Origin: Vibrio cyclitrophicus
GTDB lineage: Bacteria > Pseudomonadota > Gammaproteobacteria > Enterobacterales > Vibrionaceae
Length of the DNA: 64,000 bases
Reading direction: 5' to 3'
Assembly (NCBI RefSeq): GCF_024347435.1
Contig: NZ_AP025480.1
Coordinates: 2,108,001 to 2,172,000, forward strand
The notes below the pieces were generated by a model that did no database searches, had not been told where the DNA came from, and saw only the letters and a program-made list of their open reading frames with translations. The position numbers were made by a program, and so were the translations under genes. Numbering within the stretch: position 1 is the stretch's first letter; every line of letters begins with the position of its first letter. Below are positions 8,504 through 18,231 of the stretch, in pieces.

Positions 8504-11500
8504 TTAAGCCACTTCAATCTTATGGAATAGACGATACAACACAGGTACTACGATTAGCGTCAGTACAGTCGCAAAGCCTAAACCAAACATAATGGTTACT
8601 GCCATTGGCTTGAAAAAGATATCAGGCAGTAACGGGATCATACCTAAAATGGTCGTAATCGCGGCCATGCATACCGGACGAACACGGCTTAATGCAGCGT
8701 CAACAACCGCTATGTACGGATCTTTACCTGACTTCATTTCAATCTCAATTTGATCAAGTAATACGATACCGTTCTTAAGTAGCATCCCGGATAAACTCAA
8801 GAAGCCTAGCAACGCCATAAAGCCAAATGGTGTATTCAAGGCCAATAAGCCTGTCGTTACCCCAATTAGTGCTAATGGAACCGTCAACCAAACAATTAAT
8901 GGTTCTTTTACAGAGTTAAACAAGAACACTGTAATCAAGAACATGAACAAGTAACCCAAAGGCATGGTTGTGAAAAGTGACGCCTGTGCATCAGCAGATG
9001 ACTCATATTCACCACCCCACTCAAGTGAGTAACCCGGTGGCATCTCAATCGCTTCAATTTGCGGCTGTAAGCGCTTCTGCAGGGTTGAAGCGGTTTCTTC
9101 ACCCAACAGGTCATTGTCGGCCATCACCGTTAGCATACGCTTACGGTTCTTACGAATGATCAGTGGGTCTTCCCATTCCAACTCGTAGCCTAGCGTGACT
9201 TGTTGCAGTGGGATGTATTCACTTAATGCTGGGCTCCAAATCTTCATGCCTTCAATGTTACGAATATCGATACGCTCATCTTCCGGTAAACGCGCGACGA
9301 TAGGCATCAACGTAGTACCATCGCGGTACACACCAATCGATTTACCAGAGAAAGACATTGCTAGGAAATCATCAACGTCAGATTTGGTAATACCATAACG
9401 GCGAGCTTGGCTTTCATTGAACTGAGGCTCTAACACCTTAGTTCTTTCACGCCAATCGTGACGAATATTAAACGCACCGTCATCAGCACGCATGATATCC
9501 ATAACTTGCGCAGCAATTGAACGCAGTACCGTTGGATCAGAACCTACAATTCTTGCTTCAATTTTTGCACCGCCACCTGGACCTAATTCAATTTGTTTCA
9601 GCTTGTAGTCTATTTCAGGGAACTGACTGTTTACGTGTTCACGAAAACGCAGCATTAGTCCCTCAAGCACTTCATAACTCTTCACACGAACGGTTATCTC
9701 ACCGTATGCGCTATAACTTTTTTCTGGAGAGTAAGTCAGCATGAAACGTTGTAAGCCTTTACCCGCCGTCGTCGTGATATGTTCGACTTCATCCTGCTCC
9801 GCTAACCAACCTTCAAGCACTTTAAGCTTGGTGTTGGTTGCACGAATATCGGTACCTTCTGGCATCCACACATCCACTTGGAACATTGGTGTAGTTGAAG
9901 ATGGGAAGAAGGCCTGTTTCACAAAACCAAAACCATAAACACTCGCTCCTAAACCAATAATCAGAACAAACATGGTAAGCCACGCGCGCTTCATACAGAA
10001 CTCAAGGAAGTTTTTATAGATAACAAAAACCATCCCGTTGTATGGGTCCTTACCTTCGCTATCTGGGTCAATCTTTTGACCTTTAAAGAAAATATCAGCA
10101 AAGAACGGCGTAATTGAGATAGCAGTAAACCAACTCAGCATTAACGAGATAAGTAGAACCGTGAACAAGGTGCCACAGTATTCACCGGTTGAGTCTTCAG
10201 ACAAGCCTATCGGTGCAAAAGCGGTGACCGCAATAACAGTTGCACCCAGCAGCGGCCATTTAGTTTGGGTAACGATATCGGTGGCGGCCTGCATCCGGGT
10301 TCGCCCCTTCTGCGTGCCGATCAATATCCCTTCCACCACCACAATGGCATTATCCACCAGCATCCCCAAGGCGATAACCAGAGCGCCTAGCGAGATACGT
10401 TGTAAATCGATTTTGAAATACTGCATAAAAATGAAAGTGCCAAAAACGGTCAACAACAGTATCAAACCGATCAACAAACCAGAGCGAAGCCCCATGAAGA
10501 ACAACAACACAATAATTACGATGGCAACCGCTTGTCCGAGGCTGACCACAAATCCACTTACCGATTTATCGACTTCTTTTGGCTGGTTATAAACCTCTGA
10601 GATATCAATACCGACAGGTTGTTGATATTTCAGTTCTGCAAGTCGTCTATCAAAAGCCTCCCCCACCGCAACCACGTTCATTCCCTGAGCAAAGGAGACA
10701 CCCAGGTTAAGCGCAAGTTTTCCGTTGTAACCAATAATGTTACTCGGTACTTCAACATAGCCACGCGTTACATCAGCAACATCTTTTAGGTAGATAAGCC
10801 CTTGAGCGCCACCTTCGGTAAGAATCAAATCGCCAAGTTGTTCTACGTTTTGGAACTCACCCGTTGGGTGGATCCGTATGTATTCGTCGCCAATCCTTAC
10901 CGCACCAGCACTAGAAACGATGTTCTGAGTCGATAAAAGATTAAACACGGTTGTTGGCGACAACCCCAAGGAGCTTATCCGCTTCATCGATATCTCAATG
11001 AAGACTTGTTCTTGCTGTTGACCAGAAACAGAAACTTTACTGACCCCATCGACCAACTCGAGCTCTCTTCTTAGGTAATCAATGTAATCCAACAGTTCTT
11101 TGTAGCTGTAACCATCACCCGTCACTGCAAGCAAAATACCGTAAACGTCACCGAAGTCATCGATGACTTGAGGATCATTAACGCCGGGTGGCAGTTCAAC
11201 CTTGAGATCATTCACTTTCCGGCGAAGCTCATCCCAGATTTGCGGAAGATCATCTGGACCATAGTTATTCTTCATCGTTACCGTTACCTGAGATAGGCCA
11301 CGGCTAGAGATAGAGTTCACTTCGTCTACATAGGTAAGCTGTTGAATTGCTTTCTCTAATGGGTAGGTAACTTCTTCTTCCACTTGCTGAGGCGTAGCCC
11401 CTGGGTAAGAGGTCACGACCATTGCATCTTTGATGGTAAAAGCAGGGTCTTCTAAACGCCCTAACCCAAAAAATGCAGAGACACCACCAATAAGAAAGAT

Positions 11501-11614
11501 CAGAGACAGCATCCAGCTAATGACTTTGTTACGTATAAAGTAAGAAGCAACACCTGTGATCTGATCATCACCCTGTTGATCGTCATTTTGGGGCTTGTTA
11601 TTTACTTCACTCAT
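8504..11614 (-). CDS. RND efflux pump, inner-membrane permease (VexK/VmeV-like)
   Basis: A 1036-residue proton-driven exporter of the AcrB/HAE-1 type. It has one N-terminal membrane helix, a large periplasmic loop, helices 2-6, a second large loop and helices 7-12, about the usual 1030-1050 residues. Helix 4 contains LGALVIALGMLVDNAIVVVEG, with the Asp of the proton relay. Substrates cannot be inferred. The start overlaps the upstream adaptor by 8 nt (ATGAGTGA), so the two are translationally linked. Two adaptors plus one pump recalls V. cholerae vexIJK and V. parahaemolyticus vmeTUV. No outer-membrane channel gene is adjacent, so a TolC made elsewhere is presumably used. Confidence 0.9.
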   Translation of the reverse strand: MSEVNNKPQNDDQQGDDQITGVASYFIRNKVISWMLSLIFLIGGVSAFFGLGRLEDPAFTIKDAMVVTSYPGATPQQVEEEVTYPLEKAIQQLTYVDEVNSISSRGLSQVTVTMKNNYGPDDLPQIWDELRRKVNDLKVELPPGVNDPQVIDDFGDVYGILLAVTGDGYSYKELLDYIDYLRRELELVDGVSKVSVSGQQQEQVFIEISMKRISSLGLSPTTVFNLLSTQNIVSSAGAVRIGDEYIRIHPTGEFQNVEQLGDLILTEGGAQGLIYLKDVADVTRGYVEVPSNIIGYNGKLALNLGVSFAQGMNVVAVGEAFDRRLAELKYQQPVGIDISEVYNQPKEVDKSVSGFVVSLGQAVAIVIIVLLFFMGLRSGLLIGLILLLTVFGTFIFMQYFKIDLQRISLGALVIALGMLVDNAIVVVEGILIGTQKGRTRMQAATDIVTQTKWPLLGATVIAVTAFAPIGLSEDSTGEYCGTLFTVLLISLMLSWFTAISITPFFADIFFKGQKIDPDSEGKDPYNGMVFVIYKNFLEFCMKRAWLTMFVLIIGLGASVYGFGFVKQAFFPSSTTPMFQVDVWMPEGTDIRATNTKLKVLEGWLAEQDEVEHITTTAGKGLQRFMLTYSPEKSYSAYGEITVRVKSYEVLEGLMLRFREHVNSQFPEIDYKLKQIELGPGGGAKIEARIVGSDPTVLRSIAAQVMDIMRADDGAFNIRHDWRERTKVLEPQFNESQARRYGITKSDVDDFLAMSFSGKSIGVYRDGTTLMPIVARLPEDERIDIRNIEGMKIWSPALSEYIPLQQVTLGYELEWEDPLIIRKNRKRMLTVMADNDLLGEETASTLQKRLQPQIEAIEMPPGYSLEWGGEYESSADAQASLFTTMPLGYLFMFLITVFLFNSVKEPLIVWLTVPLALIGVTTGLLALNTPFGFMALLGFLSLSGMLLKNGIVLLDQIEIEMKSGKDPYIAVVDAALSRVRPVCMAAITTILGMIPLLPDIFFKPMAVTIMFGLGFATVLTLIVVPVLYRLFHKIEVA

Positions 11615-12692
11615 TGTTCGTCTCCTGAGACAATACTTCCACTGTCATCCCATCTCGCAATCGCGATACGCCTGCAACAACGACATGCTGCCCCACTTCC
11701 AATCCTTTCATTATCTGCAACGTTTTCTGGTTTGCTTTTCCTAACACAACTTGCTGCTTCGAGACGGTGTTGTCGTCATTGAGTACCCAAACATAAGAGT
11801 TTTGACGCGTTAACTCATCGCCATCGGCATTAAACACAGCTTCAATTGGAATCAAAACTCCAGCTTTCAATTCCAAGCCGATATCTCGCCCGTTTGAAGT
11901 CACTTCCACAGCCATACCATCAAGAATCAAGTCATCTTCTGGCATAGGTAAAGCAAGTGTCACTGTAAAGGTACCCGTACTTGGGTCCGGTTCGGTTGTG
12001 AACTCTTTAATACCTGCGGTGTATTCGTTACCGCTTGGAACTCTCACTACGGCTTCAACATTCGAGAGCAATGTTTCATTAGGTTGATTCACATAGATTT
12101 GATCGGGCAGCTGGATCACCACCTCGACATCTTCAATGCTGTGAATATTTACGATTTGTTGGCCAACCTGAATGTTTTCATATTGGTCGACACTGACTCG
12201 AGAGATAATTCCATCAACTGGGGCGCGAAGCTTAGTGAACGACAAGCGCAGTTTTGCTAATTCAAGTTCGGCGTAAGCAATTTGTCGTTGAGCGGCAATT
12301 TCATCAAACTGAGACTTAGCCAATAGGCCTTTTTTAACAAGTGGACTTGAACGTCGGTACTGGCTATTGATTACTGTGTATCGTGCTTGAGTGTTATCCA
12401 CCTCCAATTGGTAGTCGGTAGGATCCAACTCAGCAATAATATCTCCAGCTTTAACCCGCTCACCCTCTTTCACATCGAGCTTATTGATTTCACCTGCAAC
12501 TCGAAAACTGAGATGAGCTTTCTCCGCAGCGTTTGCGACTGCGGGGAAGTAGAGTTTATCGCTAAAATCGATGACTGAGATCTCAATAGCTTTAACCAAA
12601 GGAGTGTTATTGACTTCCACAACTTGCTTATCTTCACAAGCTGTAAGTAAGGCCAAACACGACATTCCTGCAACTACCTTAAGTGCTTTCAT
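11607..12692 (-). CDS. RND efflux periplasmic adaptor lipoprotein (second of two)
   Basis: A 361-residue membrane-fusion protein that would bridge the RND pump and an outer-membrane channel. The signal peptide ends in a lipobox LALLTAC with Cys 19. Then come a barrel-sandwich (biotinyl-lipoyl-like) domain (VKEGERVKAGDIIAELDPTDY), a short alpha-hairpin, and beta-barrel domains. The frame is open to 12755, but the ATG at 12692 has an AAGGGGG ribosome site and gives a proper signal peptide. It starts 1 nt after the stop of the first adaptor (TAACATG). Confidence 0.9.
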   Translation of the reverse strand: MKALKVVAGMSCLALLTACEDKQVVEVNNTPLVKAIEISVIDFSDKLYFPAVANAAEKAHLSFRVAGEINKLDVKEGERVKAGDIIAELDPTDYQLEVDNTQARYTVINSQYRRSSPLVKKGLLAKSQFDEIAAQRQIAYAELELAKLRLSFTKLRAPVDGIISRVSVDQYENIQVGQQIVNIHSIEDVEVVIQLPDQIYVNQPNETLLSNVEAVVRVPSGNEYTAGIKEFTTEPDPSTGTFTVTLALPMPEDDLILDGMAVEVTSNGRDIGLELKAGVLIPIEAVFNADGDELTRQNSYVWVLNDDNTVSKQQVVLGKANQKTLQIMKGLEVGQHVVVAGVSRLRDGMTVEVLSQETNNE

Positions 12693-12693
12693 G

Positions 12694-13728
12694 TTATAGC
12701 CCCCTTTCCTTGATCCACTCACGAACTTTGACGCCAGCTTCAAGACCATTAACACCAGAAGTCACAACTCGGTCGCCATCGTTTAGGCCAGACACGATAT
12801 GACGCTTTTCATCAATCACAATGGCTACGTTTTCAACAATACCGTCGCTATCTACGCGCCAGACTGAGACATCATCCCCATCGGTCATCATTGCTGACGT
12901 TGGAATTTTGGTTGCAGCCGCCTGTGCTGAAACCAAATTTACCGTGCCAGACATACCCGGTAAAATGCCGACATCAGTTGGTCTTTCCATAACCATAGTG
13001 ACTTTGTATGAGCCTGTTGTAGGGTCGGCTTCAGTATCCACTTCTTGGAAGGTTAAAACGTAAGAGTTTTCAGGAAACGCATCAAAAACCATGGTTGCAT
13101 CTGTCTCAAACCCTGAAGAAAAGCGCGTAATAAGTTGGTCGGGCAATAAGAATACGACTTTAAGAATTTGATTGGTTTGAATATTCATCACACCTTGCTT
13201 GGCTGCGATGTATTCATGGTTTTCAGCGGGAATAATGGAAATCGTTCCATCGTAAGGCGCAACCAAAGTGGTATAGCGAAGGTTCGCTTTTGCTTGGTTA
13301 AGAACCGCTTTAGCCGAATTATGATTTGCTTTGGCCTGATCGAAATCTTGCTCTGATACCACTCGGTCTTTACGCAACTTTATTGAACGTTGGTATTGAA
13401 CATCGGCTAATTTAAAATTCGCTCTCGCTTGCTTTTCTAACAACTGATATTCATCAGGATTGAGCGTTGCAAGTTCATCACCCTTGTTAACCTGCTGACC
13501 AGACGTAACGTCAATGCTCTGCAATAAACCAGGAACACGAAATGCAAGTACCGCTTTGTCGCCGGCTTCAGTGGTGGCAGGGAAACTACGTTCAAAGGCA
13601 TTATTGCCAACGGAGACAGTGAAGAGTTTGGCGGGTCTAGATTCAGGCTCAGGTACCGGAGGAAGCTCCTTACCACACCCAGACAACCCAGCTAAGGCTG
13701 TCAAAAGGACAACGGAGGCTCTATACAT
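12694..13728 (-). CDS. RND efflux periplasmic adaptor lipoprotein (first of two)
   Basis: A 344-residue membrane-fusion protein and first gene of the efflux operon. The signal peptide ends in a lipobox (LAGLSGC, Cys 18), so it should be anchored in the inner membrane. The body has the lipoyl-like half motifs (VTSGQQVNKGDELATLNPDEY; TTLVAPYDGTIS), a coiled hairpin between them and a beta-barrel. It differs clearly from the second adaptor, so this is not a recent duplication. The two may work as a mixed hexamer, as proposed for other double-adaptor pumps. The upstream region (13729-13820) is AT-rich with no regulator gene beside it. Confidence 0.9.
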   Translation of the reverse strand: MYRASVVLLTALAGLSGCGKELPPVPEPESRPAKLFTVSVGNNAFERSFPATTEAGDKAVLAFRVPGLLQSIDVTSGQQVNKGDELATLNPDEYQLLEKQARANFKLADVQYQRSIKLRKDRVVSEQDFDQAKANHNSAKAVLNQAKANLRYTTLVAPYDGTISIIPAENHEYIAAKQGVMNIQTNQILKVVFLLPDQLITRFSSGFETDATMVFDAFPENSYVLTFQEVDTEADPTTGSYKVTMVMERPTDVGILPGMSGTVNLVSAQAAATKIPTSAMMTDGDDVSVWRVDSDGIVENVAIVIDEKRHIVSGLNDGDRVVTSGVNGLEAGVKVREWIKERGL

Positions 13729-13821
13729 TGGTGATCATCCATATCTATAAATATTTTTATAACATAGATTAATCACATGTAACTTACCAGTTATCGTAAG
13801 ATTTATTTAGACAAAATTATT

Positions 13822-13863
13822 AAAAAAAATAACGGCTTGGAATAAATTTTCCTAAACCGTTAT
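13822..13863 (-). terminator. Terminator of the pspABC operon
   Basis: On the minus strand TAACGGTTTAGGAA pairs imperfectly with TTCCAAGCCGTTA and is followed by eight T. It lies 23 bp after the pspC stop. Confidence 0.8.
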
Positions 13864-13885
13864 CTAATCTTTTTTAGGTTTACCG

Positions 13886-14272
13886 TTACATGTTCTTAAA
13901 TGCGCGGTCGACTTTAAAAGTGTCTGAGGTTACATAGGCTTCCATATTACGCACACTGGTCTCTAACTTCTGTAAATCATCTTCTAAAGTGCCTAATAGA
14001 GTCTCTGCCGTTTGCCCTTTTTCCCAAGGTTTTTGCTTCAGCGTGTGCTCTTGTTTAGCTTTCATTTCATCGACATACTGAGGTGGTTGTTTTTCAATCA
14101 TAAATGTCAAAGCAATATACGCCAGTAAGACAAGAAAGCTTCCGCCAAGTAGCGCCGCAGAGATAACTAAGATACGAACCAACCAAACTTCCAGGCCAAA
14201 ATAGTTCGCTAACCCGGCACATACTCCAGAAAGCTTACCGTTAATGGGATCGCGATACAGTTCTCTACTCAT
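13886..14272 (-). CDS. pspC: Phage shock protein C
   Basis: A 128-residue inner-membrane protein that helps switch on the Psp response and take PspA to the membrane. The N-terminal PspC domain has the motif DPINGKLSGVCAGLANYFG, followed by one or two membrane segments (about residues 30-62). The C-terminal half is charged and cytoplasmic or periplasmic. The ATG at 14272 is chosen because GGAGA lies just upstream and the protein then starts MSRELYRD as in relatives. It overlaps the end of pspB by 8 nt. No pspD, pspE or pspG follows. Confidence 0.93.
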   Translation of the reverse strand: MSRELYRDPINGKLSGVCAGLANYFGLEVWLVRILVISAALLGGSFLVLLAYIALTFMIEKQPPQYVDEMKAKQEHTLKQKPWEKGQTAETLLGTLEDDLQKLETSVRNMEAYVTSDTFKVDRAFKNM

Positions 14273-14498
14273 AGTTTCGTCTCCAGTTAGGTGACTCCGC
14301 ATCCAGTATTTTTTCTAGCGTTTTCACGCGATCTTGCATCGATTCAGCTTGAGCAGAAAGCTTGTGTAAACGTTGAAGATCCGTCTCTGAAAGACCATTG
14401 CTGGATTTCTTCTTGCTGCGGTAATGTAAGAACAACCATAGCGGTGCCACGAAGATTAAAAAGACAATCAGTGGACCTGCAATTAGAAATGTTGACAT
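14265..14498 (-). CDS. pspB: Phage shock protein B
   Basis: A 77-residue inner-membrane protein: an N-terminal membrane helix (LIVFLIFVAPLWLFLHYR), then a basic stretch and a leucine-rich coiled coil ending in LDAESPNWR, like E. coli PspB. With PspC it relays membrane stress to the PspA-PspF pair. Initiation is set at the ATG at 14498 behind TAGGAG; the longer frame needs a TTG. It is the second gene of pspABC, 15 nt after pspA, and overlaps pspC. Confidence 0.93.
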   Translation of the reverse strand: MSTFLIAGPLIVFLIFVAPLWLFLHYRSKKKSSNGLSETDLQRLHKLSAQAESMQDRVKTLEKILDAESPNWRRNYE

Positions 14499-14513
14499 AG
14501 ACAACTCCTAAAA

Positions 14514-15185
14514 TTATTTATCGCGGTTTTCAACTTGCTGCTTCAGTTTCGCCAGCTCTTTTTCAATTTCATCTTGAGCTTGTAGTTCGGCAAATTCTTG
14601 ATCTAAAGATTTTGCATTGCCTGTCTTAGCGTAAACGTCTGCTTCAGCTTCTAATTCATCCACTTTACGCGAGAATTGCTCAAACTTCGCCATTGCTTCG
14701 TTGGTTTTGCTTGAGTGCAAGTGTTTTTGAACATCACGACGATTACTCGCAGCGTTATTACGAATCATAAGTGCTTGCTGCTTTGCACGAGTTTCTGCGA
14801 TCTTTGTTTCAAGTTTACCAATTTCACTCGTCAATTTTTCGATGGTTTCATGAACCAAGGTTTGTTCGGTGTGAAGGCTCTTGATGATGTCTTCCAGTTT
14901 TTGCTTTTCGATTAGCGCCGCTCTCGCCAAATCTTCGCGTTGTTTGGTCAGGGCAAGTGTCGCTTTATTTTGCCAATCTAGAATCTGTGTTTCGATAGCT
15001 TCTACTTTACGCGCTAGCTCTTTCTTGTCAGCAATTGCTTTTGCTGAGTTGGTACGAACTTCAACTAAGGTGTCTTCCATTTCTTGGATAATAAGACGAA
15101 TCATCTTTTCTGGATCTTCAGCCTTATCTAATAGTGCACTGATGTTTGAATTTACAATGTCTGCAAAGCGAGAAAAAATACCCAT
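14514..15185 (-). CDS. pspA: Phage shock protein A
   Basis: A 223-residue IM30/ESCRT-III-like protein, almost wholly coiled coil. It binds stressed inner membrane to limit proton leak and, when unstressed, holds PspF inactive. Family marks are the N-terminal amphipathic segment ([15 protein letters not shown]), then [35 protein letters not shown] precedes the ATG. First gene of pspABC; transcription should come from the sigma-54 promoter at 15294-15310, with an untranslated leader of about 95 nt. Confidence 0.95.
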   Translation of the reverse strand: MGIFSRFADIVNSNISALLDKAEDPEKMIRLIIQEMEDTLVEVRTNSAKAIADKKELARKVEAIETQILDWQNKATLALTKQREDLARAALIEKQKLEDIIKSLHTEQTLVHETIEKLTSEIGKLETKIAETRAKQQALMIRNNAASNRRDVQKHLHSSKTNEAMAKFEQFSRKVDELEAEADVYAKTGNAKSLDQEFAELQAQDEIEKELAKLKQQVENRDK

Positions 15186-15293
15186 GAGGAACTCCTTAAT
15201 TACAATGATGGCAAATGTGTTTTAAATCGTTGTTCGACTTCCCAATCCACCTGCTCACAAATTTACGTTTATTGTTAAACCTACTATGAGTAA

Positions 15294-15310
15294 TCCAAGT
15301 AGCGTGCCAA
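15294..15310 (-). promoter_or_regulatory. Sigma-54 promoter of pspABC
   Basis: On the minus strand TTGGCACG-CTAC-TTGGA matches the -24/-12 consensus TGGCAC-N5-TTGC, with GG and the -12 element at the right spacing and one deviation (TTGG for TTGC). It lies between divergent pspA and pspF. The rest of this gap (15186-15483) is AT-rich and should hold the PspF sites and the pspF promoter. Confidence 0.8.
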
Positions 15311-15483
15311 CTTTTAAGCCATTTATTATCAATAACTTATAATAAAATGGTGATTAAGTTTATACATGCTATGATGAATTTAGCCAAGTAATGGTATTTT
15401 TCGCCACTACTCTTTTGCTTAAGCTATTTAAATTGAGCCCTCTAATAGCATCAACCAGCGCTCAAACCACACAAGGAACCGCT

Positions 15484-16506
15484 ATGCAGCAGAATCTTAT
15501 TGGTGAATCACCTAGCTTTCTCTCTGTTTTGGATAAAGTGTCTCAGTTAGCCCACATTGAAAGGCCGATTCTGATCATAGGAGAGCGTGGTACGGGTAAA
15601 GAGCTAATCGCTCAAAGGCTGCATTACCTTTCAAGACGCTGGGATCAACCCTTGATCTCACTGAACTGCTCAACACTCAGTGAAGGATTGATTGATTCAG
15701 AACTGTTTGGTCATGAATCTGGTTCTTTTACTGGTTCAAAAGGACGCCATCAAGGTCGTTTTGAAAGAGCTGAAAGTGGAACCCTTTTTCTAGATGAACT
15801 CGCTACAACTCCCCTTGCTGTTCAAGAGAAGCTATTGCGTGTAATTGAATACGGTCAGTATGAGCGTGTGGGCGGGCAAAAAGCACTAAGTGCTAATGTA
15901 AGGCTAGTCTGCGCAACCAATGCCGACCTACCCGCTATGGCATTGAAGGGAGAATTCAGAGCCGATTTATTGGACAGGCTGGCGTTTGACGTGATTACTA
16001 TCCCGCCGCTTCGTGAGCGCAAAGAAGACATCACACTGCTCGCCGAGTATTACGCCATCAAGATGTGTCGAGAATTGGAACTAGAATTGTTTGTCGGCTT
16101 CTCACCTTCAGCCGTTGATGCGTTGTTGGATTATTCTTGGCCAGGAAATGTGAGAGAACTCAAAAACGTTATTGAACGTGCTATCTATCAACACGGTAAG
16201 AATCCATATCCTATTGAAACTTTAGTGTTTAACCCGTTTGAGCCAGCATGGAAAACTGAGCAAAATTCCACACTAGAAATTGGCAATGATCCATCCACCA
16301 ACCATACTTCATCTGAAGGGACATTTTCTTTGCCGCTTGACTACAAAGCATGGCAAGAACAACAAGACATCCAGCTGCTCAATCAAGCCTTAAAACAAAG
16401 CAAGTATAACCAAAAGCAAGCAGCAGAATTACTCGGGTTAACCTACAACCAATTACGAGGAATGGTGAGGAAGTACGCGATTGTTGGACAAGCTAACGAT
16501 AAATAG
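15484..16506 (+). CDS. pspF: Sigma-54 enhancer-binding activator of the psp operon
   Basis: A 340-residue AAA+ activator without an N-terminal receiver domain, as usual for PspF, whose activity is set by PspA binding. Walker A is GERGTGKE (about residue 35), Walker B is GTLFLDE, the arginine region is FRADLLDRL, and a C-terminal Fis-type helix-turn-helix is seen in YNQKQAAELLGLTYNQLRGMV. The sigma-54 contact loop reads GSFTGS where the canonical form is GAFTGA. The ATG at 15484 has AAGGAA ahead of it and matches E. coli; the open frame back to 15391 adds an unlikely hydrophobic extension. Confidence 0.93.
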   Translation: MQQNLIGESPSFLSVLDKVSQLAHIERPILIIGERGTGKELIAQRLHYLSRRWDQPLISLNCSTLSEGLIDSELFGHESGSFTGSKGRHQGRFERAESGTLFLDELATTPLAVQEKLLRVIEYGQYERVGGQKALSANVRLVCATNADLPAMALKGEFRADLLDRLAFDVITIPPLRERKEDITLLAEYYAIKMCRELELELFVGFSPSAVDALLDYSWPGNVRELKNVIERAIYQHGKNPYPIETLVFNPFEPAWKTEQNSTLEIGNDPSTNHTSSEGTFSLPLDYKAWQEQQDIQLLNQALKQSKYNQKQAAELLGLTYNQLRGMVRKYAIVGQANDK

Positions 16507-16608
16507 CTGTCCACACTTGATTATTATTTGGAGCCGAATAAATAAAATGTTAAATTGTCTGGATCTTGAGGCTCCTCTAATGCCTCGTTTCGAAAAGTAT
16601 TTCTTTTT

Positions 16609-18231
16609 ATGAAAGCACTAATAAGACTATCACTGAGCATCTGTACGCTGAGCTTTTTAGCTGGATGTGGTGAGAGTGTCGATCACGAACAAATCCGTGA
16701 AAAAGGCTTCATCTATTGCGGCCAAGGTAATCCTAGCACCTTCAACCCACAACTGGTTGATAGTGGCATTACTTCTGAGTCACTGAGCCCTCAAATTTTC
16801 GACACACTGCTAACGCTTGACCCTATGACGTACCGACCAAAAGAGAACTTGGCAACAAGTTGGTCTGTCGACAAGTCAGGTACTGAGTACACTTTCACTC
16901 TTCGCCCCAATGTTGCGTTTCAAACCACAGACTGGTTTGCCCCAACTCGCAGCATGAACGCGGAAGACGTAGTCTTTAGTTTTGAACGAATCATTGATAG
17001 TTCGAACCCATTCCATTATGTGGGTGGCGGCCTATACCCATGGTTTGCAGGCATCGATTTCCAAAACTTAATTGTCGATATCACTGCAGTTGATAACCTA
17101 ACGGTAAAATTCCGATTAAGCCACCCAGACAACTCGTTCCTCAACAATATTGCCACCAGTTACGCGGTGATTCATTCCAAAGAATACGCCAACAAGTTGA
17201 TTGCGACTGACGAGAAAAATGAGATCGATTCTAAACCTGTTGGTACTGGTCCTTTTTACCTAGATGAATATCAGATCAACGATCTAGTGCGCTTGAAAAA
17301 GAACAAGCGTTACTGGAAAGGTGACGTTCAAATGGACCAAGTTGTATTCGACACATCGCAACGTGGAACAGGCACGCTTGCCAAGCTGCTTCGCAATGAG
17401 TGTGATGTCTTGAACTCGCCAATTTCTAGCCAGATCCCAGTCATTCAAGCCCGTGAAGAATTAAAGATTTCAGCAACCCCTGCTGTCAATGTCTCTTTCA
17501 TTGCGCTTAACACTGAACACCCAGCACTGCGTGACTCTCGAGTCCGTAAAGCACTCAATTTAGCAATCAATCGTCAGAACATACTCGACTCTGTGTACTA
17601 CGGTACAGGTACCAAGGCCTACACCTTATTGCCACCAACGTCTTGGGCTCATCAGAAAGACAGCGTTCAGGTTCGCTATGACCGAAACTACGCCTTAGCG
17701 CTTCTTAAAGAAGCCGGTGTTGAACCAGGTTTAGAGCTTTCAATGTGGGTACCTCTAGAACCAAGAGCATACAACCCAAGCCCGAGAAAAACGGCAGAGC
17801 TTATCCAAGCTAACTTTGCCGATATCGGTGTTGAACTGAAACTCTATACCGACGACCGATTCGACCGTACACAGCTATCATCGATTGCCTCAACAGATCT
17901 GCTTCTTACTGGTTGGATAGGCAATACCGGAGATCCTGATAATTTCTTGCGTCCTTTACTCTCTTGCAGCTCTGAACGTGCCGGGCTAAACGTCTCTATG
18001 TGGTGTAATTCGGATTTTGATTTCCTTCTCGACTTAGCCTTGGAAATAAATCAACAAAGGCACCGTGTGAACCTATATCGACAAGCCCAAAACATATTGA
18101 ACGAAGAAGTTCCTGTGATACCTCTCGCACACGGCGTGCAATTCCGCGTCCACGACCGTTCACTGACCGGTTTCAAACAGAGCCCGTTCAACGCTCAACC
18201 TTTTGATCAAGTCAGAAGAGAGGTGAACTGA
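16609..18231 (+). CDS. sapA: Peptide ABC transporter substrate-binding lipoprotein SapA
   Basis: A 540-residue periplasmic binding protein of the oligopeptide (SBP_bac_5) family with a lipobox LSFLAGC (Cys 20). The order of motifs is family-typical: FNPQLVDSG, LATSWSVDKSG, the NAEDVVFSFERI segment, GTGPFYL, and ALNLAINR. In enteric bacteria the Sap system is tied to resistance to antimicrobial peptides and, by SapBCDF, to putrescine export; which applies here is unknown. First gene of sapABCDF, 100 bp after pspF on the same strand; its stop overlaps the sapB start by 1 nt (TGATG). Confidence 0.92.
   Translation: MKALIRLSLSICTLSFLAGCGESVDHEQIREKGFIYCGQGNPSTFNPQLVDSGITSESLSPQIFDTLLTLDPMTYRPKENLATSWSVDKSGTEYTFTLRPNVAFQTTDWFAPTRSMNAEDVVFSFERIIDSSNPFHYVGGGLYPWFAGIDFQNLIVDITAVDNLTVKFRLSHPDNSFLNNIATSYAVIHSKEYANKLIATDEKNEIDSKPVGTGPFYLDEYQINDLVRLKKNKRYWKGDVQMDQVVFDTSQRGTGTLAKLLRNECDVLNSPISSQIPVIQAREELKISATPAVNVSFIALNTEHPALRDSRVRKALNLAINRQNILDSVYYGTGTKAYTLLPPTSWAHQKDSVQVRYDRNYALALLKEAGVEPGLELSMWVPLEPRAYNPSPRKTAELIQANFADIGVELKLYTDDRFDRTQLSSIASTDLLLTGWIGNTGDPDNFLRPLLSCSSERAGLNVSMWCNSDFDFLLDLALEINQQRHRVNLYRQAQNILNEEVPVIPLAHGVQFRVHDRSLTGFKQSPFNAQPFDQVRREVN

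Noticed and set aside
10161..10592. 143-codon plus-strand frame inside the RND pump
   Set aside because: It lies wholly within a certain gene on the other strand and shows no domain.
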